The translations under genes were made by a program, and so were the position numbers. The notes beneath the pieces were generated by a model. It was not told the DNA's origin and did not search any database. It worked only from the letters and a program-made list of their open reading frames with translations. DNA of 64,000 nucleotides from Hyalella azteca (Eukaryota; Arthropoda; Malacostraca; Amphipoda; Hyalellidae), in assembly GCF_000764305.2 (NCBI RefSeq), contig NW_025946940.1, positions 1 through 64,000 on the forward strand, written 5' to 3'. Each line of letters starts with the position of its first letter. Position 1 is the stretch's first letter. Below are positions 1 through 11,100 of the stretch, piece by piece.

Positions 1-307
1 TGGACTGTTTTTTATGCGTAGTCGGGACTGAAGAGCATCGCACTTCGTCGGAGAGATCTTGCCATATTAGCGCTGAGCCTTACAACGGTACTTACTTATT
101 ACGACACACAAATTAGTTAAGTGAAGCTTTTTTGGGGGATAAAATAATTCCAACCCGATACTTCCACAGCGCATAGCTAATGTTTTTTCAGGAATACCCA
201 CATAAAGATAAGTGGAATAACTTTGAAAAATAAAATAGAAATGGAACAGTCACTCTGCTCCTAGAGCGGTAATTGCTCCGCTTAGAATTTTTATGGCGGG
301 TAGTGAC

Positions 308-832
308 GGGTACGGACCGTACAGTCTGGAGTTGGGGTACGCACCGTTAAGTCTGGCGTTAGGGGTACGGACCGTACAGTCAGCAGTTAGGGGTACGAAC
401 CGCACAGTCTGGAGTTAGGGGTACGGACCGTAAAGTCTGGATTCAAGGGTACGGACCGTAAAGTCTGGATTCAAGGGTACGGACCGTACGGTCAGCAGTT
501 AGGGGTACGGACCGTAAAGTATGGAGTTAGGGGTACGGACCGTACAGTCTGGAGTTAGGGGTACGGACCGTACAGTCTGGAGTTAGGGGTACGGACCGTA
601 CAGTCTGGAGTTAGGGGTACGGACCGTACAGTCAGCAGTTAGGGGTACGGGGCACTACGGGCCGTACAGTCAGCAGTTTGGGGTACGGACCGTACAGTCA
701 GCAGTTAGGGGTACGGGGCACTACGGACCGTACAGTCAGCAGTTAGGGGTACGGACCGTACAGTCAGCAGTTAGGGGTACGGACCGTACAGTCTGGAGTT
801 AGGGGTACGGAGTACCGTAAAGTCTGGAGTTA
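308..832. repeat. 28-bp minisatellite with a palindromic core
   Basis: About 18 tandem copies of a roughly 28-bp GC-rich unit. Each unit centres on GTACGGACCGTAC, a perfect inverted repeat around one A, followed by a variable CAGTCTGGAGTTA or CAGTCAGCAGTTA half. Two sub-variants interleave, and a few copies carry an extra GGGCACTAC insert. No ORF or known family is recognised. Confidence 0.9.
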
Positions 833-1985
833 TTTATACTAACGCAGACGAGCGACACAATGCCGAAAGATAATAGCGCTGTAGGTCTTCAGCCAATGCT
901 GAAGCATGCTCGCTCATAAGCAGGCAGTTCCCCATCCGGTTGTACCTACTCCGGCCTAACCTCTTCTAGCCTAACCTATTCACGCTGTCCCGGCTCACAA
1001 CCTTCTTTCAGCCAATGACTGGCTCTACTAGCATATTTGAACCGCCTTTCTAACTTCTTGCAGCCAATGAGGTTAGGTTAGGTCCGCTCAGGTTTGTTTT
1101 GGGTGGAGGAAGGTTGCAGCTCGTATAGGTTAGGCCTGAAGAGGTTAGGTCAGATGAGGTTTGGCCAGATGCAGTATGGTCATGTTTACCTTTGGGAAGC
1201 TTATTTTGTAGCTGTGGACATCCGGCGCTATGGTTTTGAGCACTCGATTTCATAGGCCGTTATGCACTCCAGCGTTCTTACCTATAGAAAGGACTATGAA
1301 CCAAGTGTGAAATTTGGCAAACTCCTAGGCAAAGCTGGCCTCCGACATGCGCCCCCATACTAGCAGCCCAGTGGCGAGGATATGCTGGGATAAATTGTGG
1401 TTCAAGTGCCGCTAATTACCCACACAGATCGAGAGATGAGATGAACGTAAGGTTTACTCGAACGATTTCAAATAATAAATTTAAGGTATTGATTCAAATG
1501 AGATTCATTGAATATTTACTGCCGTATAGTTCGTTATTACAAGTGAAGAGTAAGGAAAACAATGCCCTTCGTAACGTAAGCACCTATGAAAAAGTTAATA
1601 TAATAAATAATCGTAGTTTAAGAGATTAACGAAGAAATTATCATACAATGTAACAGTTATTCAGCTGATTAAAAATAGTCCTATTCGAAATATATGGAAC
1701 TTAAACTAACCTGCTGTAATTATGGAAGATGATGACTAATGAGTCAATATGCAAACGGCGTTAACTTGCTAAAAGCCGTGTAGCCAGGCAGGGGGATAAA
1801 TAATATTTTCGGAGTAAAAAACAGTAATTTTACTACAGTACACATGCATAAGAATTTTACCCCAAATTTCATTCATAATCGTCGAAATTGAGCGTCGCGA
1901 CAGATATGCAGAATGTTATACTTACATTAAATTTGAATTGCGATGTCAAATAAGGTTTCTATCAAAATTCATCCCGACAAAGAGC
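833..1985. other. intergenic, no gene recognised
   Basis: Between 940 and 1180 the sequence holds scattered GGTTAGG/CCTAACC words on both strands and three CAGCCAATG words. The rest is AT-rich. The short ORFs here have no recognisable domain. Confidence 0.5.
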
Positions 1986-2673
1986 GCAGTGACAAGGAAG
2001 CGTTTCGATGACTCGCGTGCAGGTGACAACTGTTGAACACACGCTTCACACGAGTTTATAGTCAGTTTATAGGTTTGTACAAATCAAGGCATATAACTTT
2101 AATAATTGACTTGCTATCTCTTGAAACAAAGTCTTCGCGATTGGGACAGCACCTCGGAAAGTTCATTAAACTGACAAACCTTAGGTTCCTTCTGTGTGAA
2201 ATGGAAAGTATCGCGTATTACTTTAGCATCCAGAGCAAATGAACCCATGTACCATTGAAGCGACAATAGCATTTTGATCGATAACACTTATTTGCCAAGC
2301 ATAATACAAGAGCTCGCATTGCTCATATCGCCTAATGCGTTCAAATATTTATACTAAATTTCCAATAATATGAATATGAATCATAAGAGCGAGCCTCCTT
2401 TTCTATATAAATGTTTGTGCGATGGAATATTGCCGTAATCGTTTTTCTCACAACTTGAAAACATTGCGCTCTGTTGTGCATTTGTACCGTAACTATGTAT
2501 TTTTCACAAGTCCAGCAGCTATCTAAAATAATAGTCAGTTATAGGAAGATCGGGTTCTATAAAAGCCGGATCCCTTGTGGAATAAAGTCACGAAAAGTAC
2601 AAGAATCGGCAACAGGCCATGAGCCTATTTCTTCAGGGCCAACACTTCTATTCTATGTCGTAGATGCTGGACA
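1986..2673. repeat. 0.68-kb dispersed repeat, copy A
   Basis: Aligns almost end to end with 4924-5601, same strand, with scattered substitutions and a roughly 10-bp length difference near 2555-2590. Both copies contain CTATATAAATGTTTGTGCG-like text (TATATATAAATG in copy B). Both end in a segment (here about 2595-2665) resembling the 3' tail of the LINE fragment at 29.5 kb. No coding potential is recognised. Either a segmental duplicate or a non-autonomous element that borrowed a LINE tail. Confidence 0.8.
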
Positions 2674-3419
2674 TTGTAACAGCCACTAACAGAGGCAGCG
2701 GCTGCAGTCCGCGCCACTTCAGAGCTCCGCCCACTTGAGGGTTGCATCGTTTATACTTGCACGCCACGCGGTGACTTCGTCAGTAGAGAGCATGTGTGCA
2801 TCTCGATAGGTTCAGATGAATTGATTTGTCGTAAACCTGTGATCCAATATTAAATAACTGTACGAACGAAACAACGCTTGTTTTGTGCTATGTCAAGAAA
2901 ATACACTGCAAAAAATTCTTACCTATGCTGTAATTGCGTGCTGCTCACTGTGAAATTATACGGTCTTATCTTTTTGTTTTGTTTAATGATATGAAAAACT
3001 AACCATAGAAAATAGTACATTCATCCAACTGATAAATTCGCACTGTAAAATGGCGCACTAGCGCATTTACGGACAATGCCCAAAATTCCACATGCGAAAT
3101 CCGATATCGCTGTGGAATCGAAATCCGATATCGCTCCGATATACCCTTCCAGAAGCCGACATGACGGCAGAGAAGTTGCTTTTTTAACGCGTTCTTCGGA
3201 CTTCACAAACAGCGCGAGACTGCATTGTGAACTGCGTTGGACAAGACGTTTTATGATACGAGGATTTACTGCTTCACGTCGATACGAAATGAAAAACCAA
3301 GTTGAAATAACGCAGCTAGTGAACGAGAAGTGCATGAATGCCCTGGGTAAGGACCAGAATCGCTTCTCTTGAAGACATATGAAAAAGAAAAAAATAGATC
3401 AGTGCTCACTGCAGTGAGT
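2674..3419. other. intergenic, no gene recognised
   Basis: AT-rich sequence. A 98-codon open frame (3076-3372, +) has no recognisable domain and overlaps an equally long open frame on the other strand. Around 3090-3135 a short CGAAATCCGATATCGCT motif is repeated. Confidence 0.4.
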
Positions 3420-3600
3420 GACAGAGAGCCCATTTTCTCGTCGGTCCGTCCGTGAAGTCACGGACGGACGGATGGGCATGACGAGAACAATATTCACGGA
3501 CGGACGGACATGACGAGCACAATATTCACTGACGGACGGACGGACATGACGAGCACAATATTCACGGACGGACGGACGGACATGACGAGAACAATAACGC
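3420..3600. repeat. about 39-bp minisatellite with CGGA runs
   Basis: Three to four copies of a unit made of (GGAC)n followed by ATGACGAGCACAATATTCAC. The number of GGAC words varies between copies. An open frame on the minus strand through it simply follows the repeat and is not taken as a gene. Confidence 0.8.
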
Positions 3601-4806
3601 ATTTTTCCATAAATGAGAAAAAGGAATAGAGTTAATCCTAACCAAGCACAAATTTCATTCATGATGATAGAAAATTAGTTCCTTTTACACATGTAATATG
3701 ACACTAGATTTTTTTGAAATTTTATCCATGGTGATGATGCAGTTTTAATATCAACTTTTTCAGTGGCACTTGCAATTATTATTACCAACATAATCTGTCG
3801 CATGGGCTAAACTTACGAGGAAAGATCTCAATTTCGTTATAATAATTAGAATACAAACAAATAGCCTGCAAGTTCGTAAATTATAACGGTGAACTCGAAA
3901 CTGAGAAAATTTAATAGTTAGTTATAGTTTAATAGTTAATCGCTTCAGATAGTAACAGATAAATCTTGCTAGCATCACATTTTTGATTCACCACTCACTA
4001 TGCATATGCTTCACGTCATAACCATTAGAATTACTGAAAATCAGGAGCAATAATTGATTCAAGTTCTAAAGCGTATTTATATACCAAGAGGATCTAGTCA
4101 ATTACGATAAGAGTCCTCACCTCGCGCGATGGAATATCTCGAACGATATGATACCGTCAGATTAAACTATGCAATCGCAGATACGCGACATGCAAGGCAT
4201 CAGGCGATCAAAGTTCGAGAGGCGCAGCGAGATTAAACTTATGTTGGGAATTGCTTTCATTTTCATATCATAGATATACTTACTGAATATCTTATCTGCC
4301 TCATGAAAATATTTCATGCTATCTTATGATGCACAACAAAGCAGAAACAGGTCAAACACCGATACAATGATTACGACCCATATAAGTGCGTTGAAAATAT
4401 GCAACACAAATTCAATCCAATTACGTTCAATATACATATCGGCTTCTGCTATAACGTGACAATAATGCCTGCGAAGATTCGGGTAATATTTTTTTTAGGT
4501 ATTATCTTAATTTGAGGCTTCCTTTTAATTCAAGGTTTTCATTTATTTCAAGGTTTCTTTTAATATAATATTTCATAACTTGAAATGTTCTTTTTTCATC
4601 ACATTCATGTCATGACAAGATTTATGTACAGCCAACGCACTTTCTAAGCTGCTACATCTCTATTCCATATTAAAGTGGTTAAGTAACATGACACTGACGG
4701 TTTGACATGTGGAAATACCATAAACATTTATCTTATTCCGGATGAAGTGTTGACCTACATCGCTGTCTATGAAACCTTCAGGAATTTACTCAGCACCCAT
4801 AAGCCA
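3601..4806. other. intergenic, nothing recognised
   Basis: AT-rich sequence without a plausible ORF, RNA gene or repeat array. Confidence 0.5.
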
Positions 4807-4925
4807 TATTTATTCGTGCCTTCAAATTGATCAAGGTGAAAGGATGGATATTGGAGTGGTGCGTGAGTGGCGACTATTTATTCGTGCCTTCAAATTGTTC
4901 AAGGTGAAAGGATGGATATTGGAGC
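4807..4925. repeat. two direct copies of a 51-bp segment, period 68
   Basis: TATTTATTCGTGCCTTCAAA and the following 31 bases occur at 4807 and again at 4875 with one substitution. The second copy runs straight into copy B of the 0.68-kb repeat, so this may mark the breakpoint of that duplication. Confidence 0.75.
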
Positions 4926-5601
4926 AGTGACAAGGAAGCGTTTCGATGACTCGCGTGCAGTTGACAACTGTTGAACACGCGCTTCGCACGAGTTTATACC
5001 CGGTTTATAGGTTGGTACAAATCCAGGCATAAAACATTAATAATTGACTTGCAATTTCTTGAAACAAAGTCTTCGCGATTAGGACAGTACCTCGGAAAGA
5101 TCATTAAACTGACAATTCTTAGGTTCCGTAATTCTGGGTGAAATGGAACGTTTCGCGTATTAATTTAGCATCCAGAGCAAATGGACCCATGTACCATTGA
5201 AGCGACAACAGCACGTTGATCGATAACACTTATTTGCTAAGCAAAATACAAGAGCTCGCACAGCTCATATCGCCTATTGGCTTCAATTTTTTTCGTAAAT
5301 TTCCATATATATGAATATGAATCATAAGTGCGAGCCTCGTTTATATATAAATGTTTGTGCGATGGAATATAGCCGTAATCGTTGTTCTTACAACTTGAAA
5401 ACATTGCGCTACGTAGAGCATTTGTGCCGTAACCATGTCTTTTTCACAAGTCCAACAGCTATCTCAAACAATGATCAGTTATAGAAAGATCGGGTTCTAA
5501 TTAAAGGCCATCAAGTCACGAAAAGTACAAGAATCGGCAACAGGCCATGGGCCTATTTCTTCAGGGCCAACACTTCTATTCTATGTCGTAGATGCTGGAC
5601 A
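4924..5601. repeat. 0.68-kb dispersed repeat, copy B
   Basis: Same-orientation partner of 1986-2673, 2.9 kb away. Its right end carries the same LINE-tail-like segment (ACAGGCCATGGGCCTATT). Divergence of the two copies, judged by eye at around one base in ten, says the duplication is not recent. Confidence 0.8.
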
Positions 5602-6879
5602 ACCGATTTATACACGCCACATCAGATAACTTACACACAGCCTATTAGGTGCGATAACCTTCAGTTGCTCTCGCAAGTTTGGAGTGCTTGGTTCTTTACA
5701 ATTATTTCTGTCTGTGTTTTAGGTAGCAACAACGAGTTGAAACAAACTATCGAGCAGCTTCAAGTAAATGCTATGTCATAAAGCAAAAATAAAGCTGTAC
5801 CGCGCCCCGTTTATAGAAACTAAATTGTTTACATTTTCTGTGGAATTCGGAAGATTATCCATGCAGTGATTGGCACTATTTTAGGATCTTGGAGAACAAT
5901 AAGAATTCGGAAGAATAATGTCCAGCACTATACGACTGAAATACTGCCAACAAATTCTTTCAATTAAATGTCATTATAAAAAGCGACCTATTTTGATTAT
6001 CAAAGGGATTTTTACTGGCAATTCAGTCGGTTGTGTTTAAAGTTGTGATCTAGTGAATGTTTTTTTTAAACAATCGCAATATCAAAATGACTCGTGATAA
6101 TTGAATAAGGACTTTTATTTGCAACGTATCGAACCTCATTTGAATTCATAAGCCACGAAGAAGGTATAAGAAAATGCGTTTAATTAAACTATATGTCCAC
6201 ACGAAAAAAAAACCCTCAATGATTATTTACGGCGAACAGGTTGGTAGCCATCATAAGTTGCAGTTGATACGCGTGAAGAACCTATACAATTAATACTTTA
6301 AATGCGAAAAAGAATTTTCATGTTAGACATGATCAGCTTTGTCGTAATTGACAAGAAAATTTGTTCGATATCCCAGGGCAATTTAGTGCTATAAAAATAA
6401 TAATAATTACTGTGAAAAGCTTCAGTAAGAAATCGATCTTATTCTGGGGCGCTGCACGAAGTGGCTGAAGTCGAGAATATGAATTACTGGAACGTTAAGA
6501 CAAATTCTTGAAGCAAATCTTTAGCAGCTTAGATTATTATAAGAGCTCAGCGGAACTTGTCAGATTATTAAAACCTTTCTCGTGAATATTTGCGTTTCTT
6601 TCGTTGAGCTACAAATGAATGGGAAGTTTTTCATGCATGTTTTGTCTCTTGAAGCTCAGGTATCACGACATGAATGGTACGGATACATATTCAATAGTAA
6701 ATATTCTTAACCAAAATTTATAATTAACGATAAAGTACGATAAATTTTATCAATAATTTTGAGTGATGGAACATATAAAATTAGAGATTCACAGGTGCAA
6801 AGAACAAAGCCCGACTAAATTTACCAATGAAAAGAATGATATAAACGAATGAAAAAAAACAGACACATCAGCATGACAC
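5602..6879. other. intergenic, nothing recognised
   Basis: AT-rich sequence with no supported gene or array. Confidence 0.5.
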
Positions 6880-7010
6880 AGAAACAGCAGCACGACACAG
6901 AAACAGCAGCACGACACAAAAAGCAGCACNCGCAGAAACAGCAGCACGGCGCAGAAACAGCAGCACGGCGCAGAAACAGCAGCACGACACAGAAACAGCA
7001 GCACGATCTA
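6880..7010. repeat. 18-bp minisatellite containing an assembly N
   Basis: Tandem ACACAGAAACAGCAGCACG-type units, about seven copies. A single N at 6930 falls inside the array, as expected where an assembler could not size a repeat. Frames open on both strands are artefacts of the repeat. Confidence 0.85.
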
Positions 7011-7918
7011 AAAACCTGCAAATTTCAGTGTAAATTGCGTGCAACTTCTCTGAGGCAGAAAAGAAATTGAGCGAGTTTTCTTTCAAATAAAAGGAGATTT
7101 TGTTATGGAAGAAAATCACCCAAAGACGTAGAGATGTAGAGATTTTCCTCGATTAATCTAATTCAAATGAACCTCTGTTTCTTAGAGAGATTACACGACA
7201 AAATTGAGCTGATCCTCGTCTCGTGAACTTAAAGATGCAATAGATTTAGTAAACGAATTCATTGAAAATCTTTGACAGCACCTGAACTTCCTGCTAATTA
7301 GTTATCAGAACAGGAGTCGTGCGTCTTACACTTCGTCGCGTACAGATAACAGATCTCGGTCGTAATGTACTCAAACGTACGCTGATCCATTGGAATGAAT
7401 GTTCATTTCGAACTCATTTGGACGACGGAAAAAATATACAACGACTTGATTGCCGCGCAAAAAAAATACAGTGCTACTTCCGCAGGATTAGTGCAGGCCT
7501 TGCGGACGAAAAAAAATGATAACTGAAAGATTTCTCGTACCGTTAACGGTGTCGGAAGAAGGATGCGCTATACCCGGAACTGCTCGCTGTAGTGCCCTCA
7601 ACCGCGTAGCGATGGACCACAGTTCCGGCAGCTTCGAACTTTCTGGAAGGAGGACAATTTATGAGTGTTATAACACTAATTATGAAATAAAATAAAAAGC
7701 GCGAAATACATATCTGATTCTTACCTAATGTTTTTTCAAAGAGCCCGTTCCAAAGCAAATTCAGATATTACAACATATATATACACAATTTCTAATTATT
7801 TTAAATTCACCTTTTCAGATAAAAGGGTGCTCCTTTAATAGTGTTTGAATTATTCTAATCCTCTGAATATTTTCAAACAATTTTTATGCACCCTTTGATC
7901 AACGGATAGTTCTACACA
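7011..7918. other. upstream region of the lipase, no feature recognised
   Basis: No clear core promoter or CDS. The only landmark is the lipase start codon at its end. ORFs at 7319-7519 (+) and 7543-7758 (-) are unrecognised and not supported. Confidence 0.4.
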
Positions 7919-8101
7919 ATGTCCTGGGTAAGAGACTTGAACAAGTCGCATGTACTTGCGACAGCCTGTTTACTTCTGGCGCTCGGTCTGGACAATTGTA
8001 ATGGATTTTCTGTAATGGAAAAGGAAATTAGAGCGCTTGCTGAGGAGGCGCTCAAGATGGACGAGAATAAGGAAATCATGATGGATGCCATCCGTACAAC
8101 T
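7919..8101 (+). CDS. acid lipase exon 1 (signal peptide)
   Basis: 61 codons starting at the ATG at 7919. A basic N-region is followed by a hydrophobic core and a likely cleavage near NCNGFS. The exon ends at ACT before a GTGAGT donor, phase 0. Confidence 0.75.
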
Positions 8102-11100
8102 GTGAGTGGATTTATTTAAATGGTCATAGTGTCTCATGCATAGCTTGTTGGTCATAGTGTTTCATGCTAGAGTGAAAGGATGTAGAGGTAGAGAGTGAGT
8201 ATAGAGGAGATGGGTACGCAGCTTGATCTGAGCTGCGTAATTACAGAGAATTCAACTTGTAACAATCAATGAGACTGAGAATTTACCGACATCGACAATT
8301 CATTATGAATTTCTGCATATTCTACACAATAAGTACAGGAGGCAATAAAAAAATACCTCTAGTCTTTTTTTAATTAAACCGTAATCTCTTCAGGCGTCTC
8401 TTTTCATAATATCATTAACCTCATTAATGAAATTAAATTAAACTTTTCTCAGCCGGAGATGATAGAAGCTCACGGATACCCCGCGGAGGTGCACACGGTC
8501 ACCACCAGGGACAGATATGTGCTGGAGCTTCACCGCATCCCCCACGGCCGCAGGACAGGCGTCGCCCCACTGAGAAGCTTGAGAGAGACATGCCTGAGAA
8601 GCTTGAGAGAGACATGCCTGAGAAGCTTGAGAGAGACATGCCTGAGAAGCTTGAGAGAGACATGTCTGAGAAGCTTGAGAGAGACATGCCTGAGAAGCTT
8701 GAGAGAGACATGCCTGAGAAGCTTGAGAGAGACATGCCTGAGAAGCTTGAGAGAGATATGTCTGAGAAGCTTGAGAGAGATATGTCTGAGAAGCTTGAGA
8801 GAGACCATGCGTGACAAGCTTGAGAGACACAAACGTGAGAAGCTTGAGAGATATCTGCGTGAGAAGCTCGAGAGAGACATGCGTGAGAAGCTTGAGAGAG
8901 AAATGCGTGAGAAGCTTGAGAAAGACATGCGTGAGAAGCTTGAGAAAGACACGCGTGAGAAGCTTGAGAGAGACCTGTGTGAGAAGCTTGAGAGAGACCT
9001 GTGTGAGAAGCTTGAGAGAGACCTGCGTGAGAAGCTCGAGAGAGACATGCGTGAGAAGCTTGAGAGACATGCGTGAGAAACTTGAGAGAGACATGCGTGA
9101 GAAGCTCGAGAGAGACATGCGTGAGAAGCTCGAGAGAGACATGCGTGAGAAGCTCGAGAGAGACATGCGTGAGAAGCTCGAGAGAGACATGCGGGAGAAG
9201 CTCGAGAGAGACATGCGGGAGAAGCTCGAGAGAGACATGCGGGAGATGCTTGAGAGAGACATGCGGGAGAAGCTTGAGAGAGACATGCGTGAGAAACGTG
9301 CGAGAGACATGCGTGAGATACCGGCTCTTTTTTAAAAGCACGTGACCGGCCTGTATGAAAGATACATGCGTGAGAGAGGAAGATGTATGGTAGGCCTATC
9401 TGAAAGATAGAGGAAAGGCCTGTCTGAAAGACAAACCAGTTAGAAAGCTGCATGACAAGCCTGCCTGAAAGACAGAGGAACTGCATGTGTGAAAAACTAG
9501 CATGAAAGGCCTGTCCGAAAGAACCACGAGCTTATTTGAAAGACGGCCATTTTGACCTATGAAACAGACTAATGAGAAACTTGTGCCTTTCTCAATAGTC
9601 ATTTTAGTCTCATTTACGGGAAAACTACTGTTAAACCCTTACCGGAGTTCTCCATCTCCAAATAAATGGGTAAATGGCCCAATGTTTAGATAGACGGGTA
9701 ATCACTCCTAGCCGTTGTTTTTGGCAGGTGTTAGAGCGAAAGTGCACTATGATATCCGGTTGACCGTTTTGCAGGTTTTATTCTTGCTGATGCTGGCTAC
9801 GACGTTTGGATGGGAAACGTTCGTGGCAACACCTACTCCAGAAAACACGAGATCCTCAGTCCCGATGACGCCCGCTTTTGGAAATTCAGGTAAAACTCCC
9901 AGCAACTAATTGGCAAAACAGACATCTCTCATAGCAGCATTGGCGAGCTGTACCGCTTAGTTGAAGATATTAGGGTATAATAAATTGTAATGGCCTATTT
10001 GGTAAATATAGTTTCGGTTGTGGCATGACTTTTAAAGCGACCGGCAAGTTTGACGCGGCAGAGACCATTGATCACGCAAGCATCACTACATTAGATTCAT
10101 AGCTTTAGATATTCGATCAATAAAACTCAACACATAGTTTACTGCACCTCTCTTTCCCTAGTTTTTTCTAAATTCTCTGTCTTTTTTTTAATTGGGACTG
10201 CTTTTTTCGACAGTTGGAGCGAAATGGGAAAGTTCGACGTGCCCGCTAGCATTGACTATGCCCTGAACGTGACGCAACAAGATCAGCTCTATTACGTCGG
10301 CTTCAGTATGGGAACTACCGTCTTCTTCACCATGATGAATTATCATCCTGAATACAATCAGAAGGTCGGGAAACTATGCGCTAGGTGATTCCACATAAGC
10401 CCAAACCATTACATTGCAGTCTAAAACTGCCAGCTTAGCATGCATGACATTAGCAGCCGTTTAGCACCAGCTTAGCATGCAGCCGTTTCTCTTTAGTCAC
10501 AGCAAATTTATAGGAAACTAATAAGACAGTTAAGTGCATATTTAGGGATCTGCTAACAAATTATGTGTTGAAACTATCGGCTAAATAATAGAAGTATCCT
10601 CATCGATGACGACAAGCGTATCCATTGGTACAGAAATTTTGTAACGATTTTCGTAAGCAATGTCTTGCCCGTCGCAGATTATTGGAATGATCGCGCTGGC
10701 CCCCGTCGCGTACGTGACACACATCAAGGGACCGCTGGGGGCCATGATCCCGTACGCGTCAACGTTCCAGGTGAGGCCTGCACACCTTCAGTAGCTGCGG
10801 GTCATAGTTCTTGCGGGGTCTTACCGGTCATGTGAACACAGGTGTGGAAATGGAGAGAGATAAAAAAATATATAGCCCGAATTATTAACTCTATATTCAG
10901 CACAAACATCCAATAAGGTAAATTGGTTGAAAGTTGAATATTAATTCCTTCCGTTGAATGGGTAAAATTGTCTTACAAGTTGCAAATCTTTCATGAAGAT
11001 TAAAAAAGGCAGGTCCTTCCTACCTTGAGCGTTAACATTTCGGTGGTTAATGAAGACACCAGAGCCACATTGAGACCAGTGAACTGCAGGGGACTTTATT

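Noticed and set aside
308..832. Possible CRISPR array
   Set aside because: The whole unit, including the supposed spacer, repeats; there are no unique spacers, and the genome is eukaryotic. The same applies to the 27-, 20-, 33- and 24-bp arrays.
940..1180. TTAGG/CCTAA words suggesting interstitial telomere repeats
   Set aside because: Only one or two adjacent copies at a time, on both strands, with unrelated sequence between them; not a telomeric run.
8438..9486. Long open frames (up to 318 codons) on both strands
   Set aside because: They are open only because the underlying unit is 24 bases with few stops. All are low-complexity repeats of eight residues with no unique sequence.
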